64,000 nt of DNA from JAIEPW01 sp964471915 (lineage in GTDB: Bacteria; Acidobacteriota; Terriglobia; Bryobacterales; Bryobacteraceae), in contig CAYYID010000023.1 of the NCBI GenBank assembly GCA_964471915.1, positions 7,139-71,138 of the forward strand, given 5' to 3'. Within the stretch, counting starts at the first letter, position 1. Each line of letters opens with the position of its first letter. Shown one piece after another: positions 1 through 10,389 of the stretch. The notes beneath the pieces are model-generated. The model did not search any database, was not told the DNA's origin, and worked only from the letters and a program-made list of their open reading frames with translations. Made by a program: the position numbers and the translations under genes.

Positions 1-48
1 TAGCGATTTTTTCGGCCCTGGGGCGATTCTCCCCGTCGCGCGAAAGCG

Positions 49-2076
49 TTACTGCCCTGCCGCGGCCGCCCGGTTCCGCTGCGAGATCACGAACGCGCGG
101 ATCGCGGCGACGTCCGCTTCACTCACCCACTGCTTCAGAGACGGCATGCCCGCCCCCCGGAAGCTCCCTTCCAGCACGATCTTTGGATAGGCGTCAAACA
201 CCTGCGGTGACGAGTACCGCAGGTCCGCCAGCGACCCGCCCGACATCGCTCCCGCCCCGTGGCACACGAAGCACCACTTGGCGTAGAGCAGCGATCCGAG
301 TTCGATGGTCTTCTGGTCCGCCGTCAGCGGCAGCGGCGTCAGCTTGGGCCGCGCTTCGCTGGTCACCGGCACGGTCTCCTTGCCGTCGAGCGCGAACGTC
401 AGCAGCCGCCCCGGCGCCTTGAACTGCCCGTTCGAGCCCCCGATCATCGAGAAGGCCCCGCCCCACCCGGCGAGCACGCTCACGTACTGTTTGCCCTTCA
501 CCGTGTACGTCACCGGCGCGGCGATCACGCCCGCTCCGGTCGGCGACTCCCACAGCTTCTCGCCCTTGTCCGCGGAATACGCCGCGAACTTTGCGCCCGC
601 CGAGCCCTGGAACACCAGGTTTCCCGCCGTGGACAGCACGCCGCCGTTCCACATGCTCGGATACTCCACCCGCCAGCGTTGCTTCTGCTCCACGGGATCC
701 CAGGCGATCAGCGCCCCCGCCGTCGCCGGGAACGGATCCGCCGATGGCAGCGGCAGGATCCCGAGGTTCCAATTCCCCTCCACGTGCTTGTAGTCTCCGT
801 CGCGCAGGTAGGGATAGTTGCCGGTCTGCGCCGGAATGTAGACCAGCCCGGTGCCCGGATGAAAGGACATCGGGTGCCAGTTGTGGCCGCCCAAGGGTCC
901 CGGCTCGGTGAACATCAGGAGCGCCGGATTCTGCTCCCGGAACGCCGCCACTTCCACCGGACGCCCGGTCTTGAGGTCGATTTCCTTCGCCCAGGTGACT
1001 TTCACATAGGGTTTCGCCGACAGCAGTTCGCCGGTCGCGCGGTCCAGGACATAGAAGAACCCGTTCTTCGGCGCCTGCATAAGGACTTTGCGCGGCTTGC
1101 CGCCGATGTTCAGCGTCGCCAGGATCATATGCTGCGTCGCCGTGTAATCCCAGCTATCGCCCGGCGTGGTCTGGTAGTGCCAGACGAGCTCTCCCGTGTC
1201 CGGACGCACCGCCACGATCGAAGAGAGATACAGGTTGTCGCCGCCGCCCGGACTGCGCGTCTTCCAGTTCCAGGGCGACCCGTTGCCCACTCCCGCATAC
1301 AACAGGTCGAGCTCCGGATCGAATGCGAAGGAGTCCCACACCGTGCCACCGCCGCCGTACTTCCACCACTGGCCGGTCCACGTCTTCGCCGCCTTCTCAA
1401 GCGCGGGCGATTCGAAGCCCTTGGCCGGATCCCCGGGCACCGTGTAGAACCGCCACGCGAGCTTGCCGGTCGCCGCGTCGTAAGCCGAGAAGTAACCGCG
1501 GACCCCGTACTCGGCGCCGCCGTTGCCGATGATGATCTTGTTCTTCACGATGCGCGGCGCGCCGGTGATGGTGTAGGGCTGCGACTGGTCGACCGTCGTC
1601 ACCTGCCAGCGCGGGATCCCGGTCTTCGCGTTCAGCGCGGCCAACCGCCCGTCCAGCGTCGCGACGTAGACGTTATCGCCCAGCACCGCGACGCCGCGGT
1701 TCACGACGTCGCAGCAGGCTTTCTGGCCATACTCCTTTACGATCTCGGGATCCCAGCGCCACAGCCGCTTGCCCGTCGCCGCGTCGTAGGCGTGCACCAC
1801 GCTCCACGCGCCGGTCAAGTACATTACGCCGTTGACCACGATCGGCGTGGCTTCGAGGCCGCGCGTCGTCTCCATGTCGGCGGACCAGGCCAGGCCCAGC
1901 CGCTTCACATTCGCTGCGTCGATCTGCTTCAACGGACTGTGCCGCGCCTCGCCCGGATCTCGCCCGTGGCTCAACCAGTCGCCCGGCCGCGTCTCGGGGC
2001 GGCGCAAGTCCGCTTCCTTCACCTGCGCGGTTGCGATGGTCGCGCCCGCCATCCAGAGTCCGATCCAAAATCGCAC
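49..2076 (-). CDS. PQQ-dependent quinohemoprotein alcohol dehydrogenase
   Basis: This is a 675-residue periplasmic oxidase of alcohols. It uses pyrroloquinoline quinone (PQQ) and passes electrons to its own c-type heme. A signal peptide covers about residues 1-18 and ends in ATAQ. The beta-propeller carries the adjacent-cysteine pair (KACCDVV) typical of methanol/ethanol dehydrogenases and the catalytic-Asp stretch GDSWDYTATQ. The C-terminal cytochrome domain has the heme site CFVCH at residues 602-606 and a likely Met ligand in GAGMPSL. Length fits the type II quinohemoprotein family. The heme domain argues against a simple type I methanol dehydrogenase. The substrate cannot be read from sequence. 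It stands alone on the minus strand, divergent from the MFS transporter. Confidence 0.93.
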   Translation of the reverse strand: MRFWIGLWMAGATIATAQVKEADLRRPETRPGDWLSHGRDPGEARHSPLKQIDAANVKRLGLAWSADMETTRGLEATPIVVNGVMYLTGAWSVVHAYDAATGKRLWRWDPEIVKEYGQKACCDVVNRGVAVLGDNVYVATLDGRLAALNAKTGIPRWQVTTVDQSQPYTITGAPRIVKNKIIIGNGGAEYGVRGYFSAYDAATGKLAWRFYTVPGDPAKGFESPALEKAAKTWTGQWWKYGGGGTVWDSFAFDPELDLLYAGVGNGSPWNWKTRSPGGGDNLYLSSIVAVRPDTGELVWHYQTTPGDSWDYTATQHMILATLNIGGKPRKVLMQAPKNGFFYVLDRATGELLSAKPYVKVTWAKEIDLKTGRPVEVAAFREQNPALLMFTEPGPLGGHNWHPMSFHPGTGLVYIPAQTGNYPYLRDGDYKHVEGNWNLGILPLPSADPFPATAGALIAWDPVEQKQRWRVEYPSMWNGGVLSTAGNLVFQGSAGAKFAAYSADKGEKLWESPTGAGVIAAPVTYTVKGKQYVSVLAGWGGAFSMIGGSNGQFKAPGRLLTFALDGKETVPVTSEARPKLTPLPLTADQKTIELGSLLYAKWCFVCHGAGAMSGGSLADLRYSSPQVFDAYPKIVLEGSFRGAGMPSLKQWVSEADVAAIRAFVISQRNRAAAAGQ

Positions 2077-2198
2077 GCTGCCTCCTGGTTACCATGGCCG
2101 GGTCACCCGGGCCGAGGTACTCCGAAACAGTCTAGTCGAAGCTTGGCCCACCCGCACGGGCGCGGGCGCGCCGCTACGCTGTGCTACCATCGGCGGCC

Positions 2199-3476
2199 AT
2201 GCCGGACCCGCGCCATACCGCGACGCGCCGCCGCGTCGCCTGGCGCCTGCTGCCCTACCTCTGCCTCCTATACTTCATCGCCTACCTGGACCGCACCAAC
2301 ATCGGTATCGCCAGCCTGGAAATGAACCGCGAACTCGGCTTCTCGAACGAAGTCTATGGCTTCGGCGCCGGGATCTTCTTCGCCGGCTACTTCCTGCTCG
2401 AGATTCCCGGCACCCTGCTGGTCGAACGCTGGAGCGCGCGCAAGTGGATCTCGCGCATCATGATCTCCTGGGGCGCGGTGGCCTGCTTATCCGGGTTCAT
2501 GCGCTCGGCCACCGAGTTCTACTGGCTGCGCTTCCTGCTCGGTTTGGCCGAAGCCGGGTTCTTCCCGGGCGTGCTGATCTACCTGACTCATTGGTTCCTG
2601 GCCGAAGACCGCGCCAAGGCCAACGCAATGTTCGCCATCGCCATCCCGCTCTCCATCGTCTTCGGATCGCCCCTTTCCGGACTGCTGCTGCAGTTGGACT
2701 GGTTCGGACTCTCCGGCTGGCGCTGGCTGCTGATCCTGGAAGGCCTGCCGGCCATCGTGCTCGGCGTGGTTACGCTGTTCTACCTGACCGACCGCCCGTC
2801 GCAGGCGAAGTGGCTGGAGCCGGAAGAGCGGGACTGGCTCGAAGCCGAGTTGGCCCGGGAACGGCAGCGCGTGGCCGGGCGGCACAGCTTCTCGGTTCTG
2901 CGCGGCCTGGGCAACGGGCGGGTGCTGCTGCTGACGGGCGCATATCTCTGCGCCGTCACGGCGTCGTACGGCGTCAGCTTCTGGCTGCCGCGGTTTCTTT
3001 CCCAGCGCTCCGGGCTCGGCAACACCGAGGTCTCACTGCTCACCGCGCTGCCGTACGTCGCCGCGGCGGGAGCCGTGCTCGCGGCGGGCTACCTCGGCGA
3101 CCGCACCGGACGGCCGCGCCTGCTCGCCGTCGTGGCGCTGGTTTCTTACGGCGTGTCGCTTGCCCTCACGCAGGCGTCCGGCAACACGCTCGCGCTCACT
3201 ATCGCCCTGTTCGCGGCGGCGCAGTCGTCGTATCTGTTTTTCTTTCCGAACTTCTGGGCGCTGCCGACCCGCTTCCTCGCCGGCTCCGCCGCCGCGGCGT
3301 CGGTGGGGCTGATCAATTCCTTCGGCAACCTCGGAGGCTTTCTCGGCCCGTACGCCGTTGGCTACCTCAGCTCCGGCGCCGGAGGGTACCGCCTCGCGTT
3401 CCTGTTCCTGGGCGGGTCGGCCATCCTCGCCGCGGTGCTGGTGTGGCTGTCCGGCGCGCGTCTGACCCGCGAGTAA
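2199..3476 (+). CDS. MFS transporter, anion:cation symporter (ACS) type
   Basis: This 425-residue inner-membrane carrier is predicted to have 12 helices. The segment YLDRTNIGIASLEMNRELG near the N-terminus is the classic signature of the ACS branch of the major facilitator superfamily (phthalate, hexuronate and hydroxyphenylacetate permeases). It is followed by FLLEIPGTLLVERW and RFLLGLAEAGFFPG. The chosen start is the ATG at 2199; an in-frame GTG at 2181 would add only six residues of non-membrane sequence. The substrate is probably an organic anion, but this cannot be fixed. The TonB receptor begins 36 bases downstream on the same strand, so co-transcription is possible. Confidence 0.9.
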   Translation: MPDPRHTATRRRVAWRLLPYLCLLYFIAYLDRTNIGIASLEMNRELGFSNEVYGFGAGIFFAGYFLLEIPGTLLVERWSARKWISRIMISWGAVACLSGFMRSATEFYWLRFLLGLAEAGFFPGVLIYLTHWFLAEDRAKANAMFAIAIPLSIVFGSPLSGLLLQLDWFGLSGWRWLLILEGLPAIVLGVVTLFYLTDRPSQAKWLEPEERDWLEAELARERQRVAGRHSFSVLRGLGNGRVLLLTGAYLCAVTASYGVSFWLPRFLSQRSGLGNTEVSLLTALPYVAAAGAVLAAGYLGDRTGRPRLLAVVALVSYGVSLALTQASGNTLALTIALFAAAQSSYLFFFPNFWALPTRFLAGSAAAASVGLINSFGNLGGFLGPYAVGYLSSGAGGYRLAFLFLGGSAILAAVLVWLSGARLTRE

Positions 3477-3512
3477 CGGCGGGGACGAGCGTTTTTGACA
3501 GAATGTGTCCAC

Positions 3513-5795
3513 ATGCCGCCGCGATTCCTCTGCTGGCTGGTCGCGATGGGTGCCCTGGCCCAGGGTCCTGCGACGGTGCGCGGCGTGGTGTATGACCCGC
3601 AGAACAAAGCCGTGCCGGATGCGATTGTGCGCGCGATCGACGGGCTCGGCCGCACCCGCTTCCAGACGCAGGCCGGACCCGAAGGACGCTTCGAACTCCA
3701 AGTGCCGCCGGGCCTCTACGCGTTCGTCGCCGACGCCGCCGGGTTCGACGCCGTCACCACCGGGATGCAGGAAGTGAAGGCCGGCTCCGTCGACGTCGAC
3801 CTCCACTTCGGGCAACTCGCCCGCGCCGGCACGGTGATGACCGTGACGGAGCGGGTCGCCGAGCCGACCGTGGACCAGCGCGACGGCGAGATGTTCAAGA
3901 AGACGCTGTTCACGCGCGACGATCAGATCTTCCAATCGCTGGGCGCCGGGCTCAGCCTGGGCCAGCACGCCGGCGGCGGCAAGTCGATCGAGGTGCGGCG
4001 CTTCGGCTTCAATCTCGATCACGGCGGCGTGGGCGGCGGATTGCGCGTCGTGATGGACAACATTCTCTTGAACCAGGTCTCCGGCGGGCACGCTCACGGT
4101 TACCTCGGAGCGCTCAAGGGCATCTCGCCGGAGCTGGTCGAAAGCGTCAACCTGATCAATGGCCCCTTCAACGCGGCCTACGGGGACTTCAGCGGCCTCG
4201 GCGTGGTGAACGTCAAGTCCCGGGAGGAGCTGCCGGAGCAGTTCACCGGCCGGGTGCAGTTCGGCCAGTTCAACACCCGCCGCTTCTTCGGTGCTTATAG
4301 CCCGAGGTGGAAGGAAGCGAAGGCGCTCTTCGCAAACGAATACTCGTATTCCGACGGGCCGTTTCTCTCGCCGCTGCGGTACCTGCGGAACAACGCCACG
4401 GCGGTCCTTTCGCGGCGCGTGACGGCGCGCGACACCTTGGGCGGCCGCGCGTGGTTCGCCTACAACGATTTCTACTCCGCGGGCCAACTCCCCGTCGATC
4501 AGGTGGAGGCCGGCCAACTGGACCGCTTCGGCTTCATCGATCCGACCGACGGCGGCCTGTCGAAGAGCGGAACCCTGCAGTCGTACTGGATCCGCGAATG
4601 GGCGGACGGCGCCACGTTGCGCGTGGACGGCATGGTGCAGCGGCTGCTGTTCGACCTGTTCTCGAACTTCACGTTCTTCCTGCGCAACCCCGTGGACGGC
4701 GATGGCTTCGGCCAGCACGATTCGCGCCTGCAGGAGGCCGCGAACGTCCAGTACGTCAAGCCCCACACCTTTGGGGCCGGGCTCGGGAATTTTTCCGGCG
4801 GCTTCCAGCACCTGGACAACCAGATCAACCTGACGCTCTTCGACCGGGTCGGGCGGGTGCCAGCCGGTCTTGCCACCGCGGCCAACACCCGTATCGCGAA
4901 TCCGGGGTTCTACGCGCAGGAGAACCTGACCCTGCTGGCGGGCAAGATCCAGCTTGGCTTCGGACTGCGCCGGGACGACTTCTGGTTCCGGTATCGCGAC
5001 CGGCTGGATCCCGCGCGGCGGGGCACAGCGTCCGGGGGCGCCTGGCAACCGAAAGCGAGCTTCGCCTACACGCCATGGCGCAGCGTGCCCCTGACGATCC
5101 ACGCCAACTACGGCCGCGCCGTCACCAGCACCAATGCGCGGGCGCTGCTCGAGGATCCCGGCAGTCCGCGCGTGGCGCGCACGGACTTCTATCAATTCGG
5201 CACTTCGCACAACCGCGGGCGCGTCTCGGTGGCGACCAGTTGGTTCTGGATCGACCGCTCGAACGAGCTGATCTACGTCGCCGACGAAGGCACCAACGAG
5301 TTCACTGGGCCCAGCCGCAGCTACGGCTTCGAAGTGAAGTCGTCGTTTCAACTGACTCGCTACCTCGCGCTGAACGGCAGCGTCACGAAGGTCCTCAACG
5401 CCTTCTATCGCGGCACTTCGCCCCGCGAATACGTGGATCGCGCGCCGCACTTCGTCAGCTACGCGGCGCTGACGCTCAGCAACTGGCGGGGCTGGAGCGG
5501 GTCCATCCGCCAGCGCGCCGTGAGCCGCTACATCCTGAACGGCGACGACCCGTCCTCGCCCGTCCGCGTGCCCGGCAGCACCGTCACCGACGTGAGCCTC
5601 GCGAAGTTGATCGCGCGGGGCGTCGAACTGAACTTCGCCGTCGATAACGTCTTCGACCGCCGGTACTACGAGACGTTCGAGCGGTACACCTCACGGCTGC
5701 GCGGGCAGTTGCCGCTGGAGCGCGTCCATGGGACCCCGGGGTATCCGCGCACGATTGCCGGCGGCGTGACGCTGCGGCTCGGGTCAAAGAACTAG
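3513..5795 (+). CDS. TonB-dependent outer-membrane receptor with N-terminal carboxypeptidase-regulatory-like domain
   Basis: This 760-residue protein has a signal peptide (MPPRFLCWLVAMGALAQ). A beta-sandwich domain of the CarboxypepD_reg type follows, at about residues 20-95 (VRGVVYDPQNKAVPDAIV). Next come a plug domain containing NGPFNAAYGDFSGLGVVNV and a long porin-like beta-barrel ending in FDRRYYETFERYTSRLRGQL. It should import a large substrate through the outer membrane using TonB energy; the ligand is unknown. The ATG at 3513 is preferred over an upstream in-frame TTG at 3495 because the signal peptide starts there. The domain order matches Acidobacteria and Bacteroidetes nutrient receptors. 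The preceding MFS gene may form a transport pair with it, which is inference from spacing. Confidence 0.9.
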   Translation: MPPRFLCWLVAMGALAQGPATVRGVVYDPQNKAVPDAIVRAIDGLGRTRFQTQAGPEGRFELQVPPGLYAFVADAAGFDAVTTGMQEVKAGSVDVDLHFGQLARAGTVMTVTERVAEPTVDQRDGEMFKKTLFTRDDQIFQSLGAGLSLGQHAGGGKSIEVRRFGFNLDHGGVGGGLRVVMDNILLNQVSGGHAHGYLGALKGISPELVESVNLINGPFNAAYGDFSGLGVVNVKSREELPEQFTGRVQFGQFNTRRFFGAYSPRWKEAKALFANEYSYSDGPFLSPLRYLRNNATAVLSRRVTARDTLGGRAWFAYNDFYSAGQLPVDQVEAGQLDRFGFIDPTDGGLSKSGTLQSYWIREWADGATLRVDGMVQRLLFDLFSNFTFFLRNPVDGDGFGQHDSRLQEAANVQYVKPHTFGAGLGNFSGGFQHLDNQINLTLFDRVGRVPAGLATAANTRIANPGFYAQENLTLLAGKIQLGFGLRRDDFWFRYRDRLDPARRGTASGGAWQPKASFAYTPWRSVPLTIHANYGRAVTSTNARALLEDPGSPRVARTDFYQFGTSHNRGRVSVATSWFWIDRSNELIYVADEGTNEFTGPSRSYGFEVKSSFQLTRYLALNGSVTKVLNAFYRGTSPREYVDRAPHFVSYAALTLSNWRGWSGSIRQRAVSRYILNGDDPSSPVRVPGSTVTDVSLAKLIARGVELNFAVDNVFDRRYYETFERYTSRLRGQLPLERVHGTPGYPRTIAGGVTLRLGSKN

Positions 5796-5811
5796 AATGT
5801 AGAGCAGAGCG

Positions 5812-6375
5812 ATGCTCACGGCTACTGCCTACGATACCCACGTGGAACAACTGTTCGACCGGATGCGGCAATTCCACCAGATGCTGGTGCAGGCGGGGCT
5901 CTCCTACCGCATTGTGGGCGGCATGGCGGTGTTCCTCCACGTAGCCGAGCGGGATCCGCTTCGGGCCCGCCTCACCGCGGATGTCGATGCGGCGATCGAG
6001 CGCCGCGATCTGCCGGCGGTGATCGAAGCAGCGCGCCAAACGGGCTGGGCCTATCGCCACGCGGCCGGGATCGACATGCTGACCGGCCCGCCGGAGAACC
6101 GGGCGCGCTCCGCCGTCCACCTGATCTTTCTCGATGAGAAGGTCCGGCCGGAGTACGCGGAGCCCGTTCCCTCCTCCGCGCCGGAGCAGACCCGCGAAGG
6201 GATCGCCATCGCGCCCGTCGCGGATCTGGTACGGATGAAACTCACCAGCTTCCGGCTCAAGGACCGCGTGCACATCCAGGATCTCGACGCCGTGGGCCTG
6301 ATCACCCCGGACGTGGAAGCGCAGCTTTCCGCGGCGCTGCGGGAGCGGCTCCGCGAGGTCCGCGCCAGCGAGTGA
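5812..6375 (+). CDS. Nucleotidyltransferase-like protein (AbiEii/MNT-like fold)
   Basis: This 187-residue cytosolic protein begins 16 bases after the TonB receptor stop. The N-terminal half has the pattern of small nucleotidyltransferases: helix, then YRIVGGMAVFLH (the GG pair that grips the triphosphate), then RLTADVDAAIE, which can supply the paired acidic metal ligands (D-x-D). The C-terminal half is helical (PVADLVRMKLTSFRLKDRVH), resembling the AbiEii/AbiGii-type family where substrate-selecting residues lie. Such proteins act as toxins, antitoxins or tRNA/nucleotide modifiers. There is no obvious AbiEi-type antitoxin partner next to it, so a toxin-antitoxin role is not supported here. 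The fold assignment is a reading of motifs only. Confidence 0.7.
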   Translation: MLTATAYDTHVEQLFDRMRQFHQMLVQAGLSYRIVGGMAVFLHVAERDPLRARLTADVDAAIERRDLPAVIEAARQTGWAYRHAAGIDMLTGPPENRARSAVHLIFLDEKVRPEYAEPVPSSAPEQTREGIAIAPVADLVRMKLTSFRLKDRVHIQDLDAVGLITPDVEAQLSAALRERLREVRASE

Positions 6376-6381
6376 CCCCGC

Positions 6382-7170
6382 TTACGGCTTCTTCGGCTCC
6401 GGCGGCTTCGGCTTGGCCGGCTCCGTCACTTCGTCGCCGAAGGTGATCTTCACGTCGCTCTTGAACTGCTTGTAGTCGGCGTAGCGGACGGTCATCTTGA
6501 TCTTTTGCGCCAGCCCCGAGTCGAACACCAGCGTGTCGTTCGATACCGTGTACGTCGGGAACCAGTACTTGCCGTCCACCTGCTCGCGGAACGTTTCGAA
6601 CTTCGGATACTGCGAATCCTGGTTCCGCTTCATCAGCCCCGTCGCGCGCCCGTAGCTCTTCACGATCTGCAGTTCCTGCTCGTCCACCCAGACGATGCCC
6701 GCGAAGTAGCGCTTACCCGGCTCCATCTTTTTCGGCCGCACCGCGAACGCGTAGCACTCGATCTCGTCCAGCTTCTCCTGGCCCAGGTAGTTCACGCTGT
6801 AGTTCGCGATCTCGTTCGACGTCAGCACGAACGGCTGCACGCTGCGCATGTCCTGAAGATCCTCGGGCGTGAGGATCAGATTGCGCAACGCCGGCACGGG
6901 CGCGCGCACCACTTTCTCGTCGCGCTTGCCGTTCGAGGTGAAGATCACGTCGAAGGTCTCTTCCCAGCCGCCGATCCGGTTGCCGTTGTCGTCCAGTTCC
7001 TGCAGCCGCGACGTCTGCCGGTAGGTGTAAGCTTCGCGCGCCTTGGAGAACGCGGTCTCCTGGGCGGCGAACTTGCGAATGATCTCCTGGATCTCTTCGG
7101 GCGAGGGCTCCTTGCCGGCGTACAGCAGCCCGGCCGCGGCGAGGGAAAGGACAATCCGGCGCATAATCAT
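6382..7170 (-). CDS. Secreted LolA-like outer-membrane lipoprotein-sorting family protein
   Basis: This 262-residue protein has a short signal peptide (MRRIVLSLAAAGLLYAG). A helical segment is followed by alternating beta strands, e.g. EIECYAFAVRPKKM and KRYFAGIVWVDEQELQIVKSYG. That layout, with 'converts to a usable parameter' strands around a half-barrel, recalls the LolA/LolB-like proteins common in Acidobacteria. It ends in a proline/lysine-rich tail (PAKPKPPEPKKP). A role in lipoprotein or lipid handling in the periplasm is plausible but unproven. It converges with the nucleotidyltransferase gene, leaving only six bases between the two stops. Confidence 0.6.
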   Translation of the reverse strand: MIMRRIVLSLAAAGLLYAGKEPSPEEIQEIIRKFAAQETAFSKAREAYTYRQTSRLQELDDNGNRIGGWEETFDVIFTSNGKRDEKVVRAPVPALRNLILTPEDLQDMRSVQPFVLTSNEIANYSVNYLGQEKLDEIECYAFAVRPKKMEPGKRYFAGIVWVDEQELQIVKSYGRATGLMKRNQDSQYPKFETFREQVDGKYWFPTYTVSNDTLVFDSGLAQKIKMTVRYADYKQFKSDVKITFGDEVTEPAKPKPPEPKKP

Positions 7171-7206
7171 GGGACGCGCCCTCCGGGACGCGGTTTCAGC
7201 CAGCCC

Positions 7207-8379
7207 TCAGCCCAGCATCGCCTTCGCGATGGTCACCCGTTGCATGTTGCTGGTGCCTTCGTAGATGCGGCCGATCTTGGCGTCGCGATAGAACTTCTCC
7301 ACCGGGTAGTCCTTGGTGAAGCCGACGCCGCCCAGCACTTCTACCGCTTTCGACGCCACCTGCTCGGCGATCTGCGAGGCGTAGTACTTCGCCATGGCCG
7401 CCTGCGTCACGAAATCCAGCCCGTTGTCCCGCAGCCGCGCCGCGTTGTACACCATCAGGCGCGCCGACTCGACCATCACGGCCATCTCCGCCAGCTCGAA
7501 CTGCACGCCCTGAAACTCGCCGATAGTCTTGCCGAACTGCTTGCGCTGCTTGGCGTACGCGAGCGCGTGGTCGAGCGCGCCCTGCGCCAGGCCCACCATT
7601 TGCGCGCCGATGCCGATGCGGCCTTCGTTCAAGGTCTCAATCGCGATCTTGTAGCCCTTGCCGATCTCGCCGATGACGTTCGCCTTCGGCACCCGGCAGT
7701 CGTCGAGGATCAGCTCGCAGGTGGAGGAAGCCCGGATGCCGAGCTTGTCTTCCTTCTTGCCCACCGCGAAGCCGGGGAAATCGCGCTCGACCAGAAACGC
7801 CGTGATGCCTTTGTAGCCGAGCGCCGGGTCCGACGTGGCGAACAGCAGGTACAGGCCTGCTTCATAGGCGTTGGTGATCCATAGCTTGCGCCCGGTCAGC
7901 GACCAGTGATCGCCGCGGTCGGTGGCGCGCGTCTGGAGCGCGAACGCATCCGAGCCGGAACCCGCCTCGCTCAGGCAATACGACGCCAGGGTGTCGGCGC
8001 AAAGGCGCGGGAAGTATTTCTTTTTTTGGTCCTCGGTGGCCCAGCGCGCGATGGCGTTGTTGAACAGCGTGTTCTGCACGTCGACGATCACCGCCGCGGA
8101 GGGGTCCACTTTGGCGATCTCTTCGATGGCGAGGATCGAGGAAAAGAACCGCCCGCCTTGCCCGCCGTACTCCTCGGGGACGTCAATGCCCATCAGGCCC
8201 ATCTGGAAGATCTTGGTGAGCAGGTCGCGCCGGAAGAGGCCGGCTTCGTCCATCTCGCGAACATGGGGTCCGATCTCGTCCTTGCAGAACTTCCGGACGG
8301 AGGTCTGGAACATCGCTTCTTCTTCAGTCAGTTGCGTGAGGGCGTGGCGAACGTCCACGGCGGCAGCGGTGGTGCTCAT
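7207..8379 (-). CDS. Acyl-CoA dehydrogenase (short/branched-chain type)
   Basis: This 390-residue FAD enzyme introduces the alpha-beta double bond into acyl-CoA thioesters. Landmarks are CLSEAGSGSDAFAL (FAD/substrate loop), KLWITNAYEAG, RASSTCELILDDCRVP, RKQFGKTIGEFQGVQFELA and, near the C-terminus, GRIYEGTSNMQR. The Glu in that last motif is the catalytic base position of the butyryl-CoA/short-chain group. Full family length suggests an intact enzyme. It is a single gene: the 36-base gap to the upstream-lying LolA-like gene and a 237-base gap on the other side hold no partner such as electron-transfer flavoprotein. Confidence 0.93.
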   Translation of the reverse strand: MSTTAAAVDVRHALTQLTEEEAMFQTSVRKFCKDEIGPHVREMDEAGLFRRDLLTKIFQMGLMGIDVPEEYGGQGGRFFSSILAIEEIAKVDPSAAVIVDVQNTLFNNAIARWATEDQKKKYFPRLCADTLASYCLSEAGSGSDAFALQTRATDRGDHWSLTGRKLWITNAYEAGLYLLFATSDPALGYKGITAFLVERDFPGFAVGKKEDKLGIRASSTCELILDDCRVPKANVIGEIGKGYKIAIETLNEGRIGIGAQMVGLAQGALDHALAYAKQRKQFGKTIGEFQGVQFELAEMAVMVESARLMVYNAARLRDNGLDFVTQAAMAKYYASQIAEQVASKAVEVLGGVGFTKDYPVEKFYRDAKIGRIYEGTSNMQRVTIAKAMLG

Positions 8380-8531
8380 TTCTTCATTCTAGGTGGATTT
8401 CGGGCTGCCAGGGGACCAACGGTGCGCTTAGCGAGTTCGTCCAACTTGGCGTGCGATCGGTGCGATGGACCAGCCCGCTCATGGAAGACGGGTCTTTTTT
8501 GGATTTCATGAGAACTTCATCTCTCTCTCGC

Positions 8532-8603
8532 CACGCTCAGCAGCGTGCCACGCTTCGCCCGAGACGTCGTTCCTGAGTGCGCGCATCACCGCTGCGCTAG
8601 CGC
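8532..8603. other. Small palindromes in the gap between acyl-CoA dehydrogenase and ABC permease
   Basis: The 237-base gap 8380-8616 holds no convincing gene. It contains a short hairpin, CACGCT/AGCGTG around a four-base loop at 8532-8547, and a perfect ten-base palindrome GCGCTAGCGC at 8594-8603, just past the permease stop codon. Neither is followed by a T-run. They may help transcription end after the exporter operon, but this is weak. Confidence 0.3.
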
Positions 8604-8616
8604 GGCAACGGGCGCG

Positions 8617-9593
8617 TCAGTCGAAGCCGCGCGCTTCGAGACGCCGGGCGCTCAGCACCAGCGACACGATGTAGAAGCCGAGCGGCGCGGCGATCCAGCC
8701 GGCCCCGAGCTGCGTTACCAGGCCGAACGCCAGGATCGACAGGACCATCTGCGCCATACTCACCGCGAAGGGTGCGCTGGCGCGGAAGCGCCACCGGGTT
8801 TGGGGCAGCGGCCGTTGCACCGCGTGCCACTGGCCGACGCCGAGTGCGACCAGCCCGCCCGCGAGGCCGCCCACGGGCGCGAGCGCCAGAGTCGTCACCA
8901 CCACTACCAGCAGGTAAGCCATTCCCTTGGCGAGCAGCACCTGCCAGGCCGGCAACGCGAGTAGCGCGTAGCGCGTCCGGCCGCTGGCGCCGTCGAGTCC
9001 GAAGAGCGTGAGCGCCATGGTCGAGAGGATGATCAGTTCGAGCCCGGTCAGCGGGACATGCGACTCGGGCGGCAACTGGCCGCGCCAGCGGAGCACGAGC
9101 GCGGGAACGGAAATCAGCACTGCGCAGTACAGGTCCAGCGCCATGGCGAATTGGCGCAGGTCCTTGCGGAGAAGCTGGGTGAGCCGTCCGGCCGGCAGCC
9201 ACGGCACCCGCACGTTCGGCGAGGGCAGCGCCGACCCCAGAAAGCCCCCAAGAAAGAAGCCCGCGACGAGCGCCCACAAGCCCCAGGTGAGACGCCGGTA
9301 CAGGAGTCCCGCGAGGATCAGCCAGGCTACCGGATTCAAGAGCGGACTGGCCAGCCGCAGCGCGAACCGCTCCCGGCGCGTCAGCGGCCAGAGTTCCAGG
9401 CGTTCGCGCGGCAAGGTGGTCAACGGGTCGGCGCTCGACGGGAGAAAGACCACCAGGCCGATCAGCACCAGGAACAGCGCGATGGCAAACGGGTCCAGCA
9501 TGAAGGTGAGGGCGACGCCCGCGTAGAACATGTTGTTCCCGCTGATCTGGCGCAGCGACGACGAGCGCCGCCCCGCCGCCTGCGCCACCGCCC

Positions 9594-9618
<25 letters not shown>
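8617..9618 (-). CDS. ABC-2 type exporter, membrane subunit
   Basis: This 333-residue integral membrane protein has several hydrophobic segments (e.g. FAIALFLVLIGLVVFLP, LNPVAWLILAGLL, MAYLLVVVVTTLALAPV, APLGFYIVSLVLSA). Its first codons overlap the last 25 bases of the ATP-binding subunit gene, so the two are translationally coupled. With that partner it should form an exporter of the ABC-2 class, which moves drugs, lipids or polysaccharide precursors out of the cytoplasm. The sequence itself does not identify the substrate. The assignment rests mainly on topology and context. Confidence 0.75.
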
Positions 9619-10316
<698 letters not shown>

Positions 10317-10389
10317 CTGGTCAGTGTGCCAGAACGGGCGGAGCGGGGCCAGCTCATGGGGTCGTGGGAGGGAGAGGCGGGCTGGATTC

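Noticed and set aside
259..2325. A 688-residue open frame on the plus strand
   Set aside because: It is opposite the PQQ dehydrogenase. Composition is dominated by Arg/Pro/His with no recognisable fold.
3495..3500. TTGACA just before the TonB receptor as a promoter
   Set aside because: The ATG begins 12 bases later, leaving no room for a -10 box.
3033..5450. An 805-residue open frame on the minus strand
   Set aside because: It lies opposite the MFS and TonB receptor genes, its translation is rich in Arg, His and Glu without domains, and it arises from GC-rich third codon positions of the real genes.
5812..6375. The nucleotidyltransferase-like gene as part of an AbiE toxin-antitoxin pair
   Set aside because: There is no antitoxin-like gene on either side; it follows the TonB receptor and converges with a LolA-like gene.
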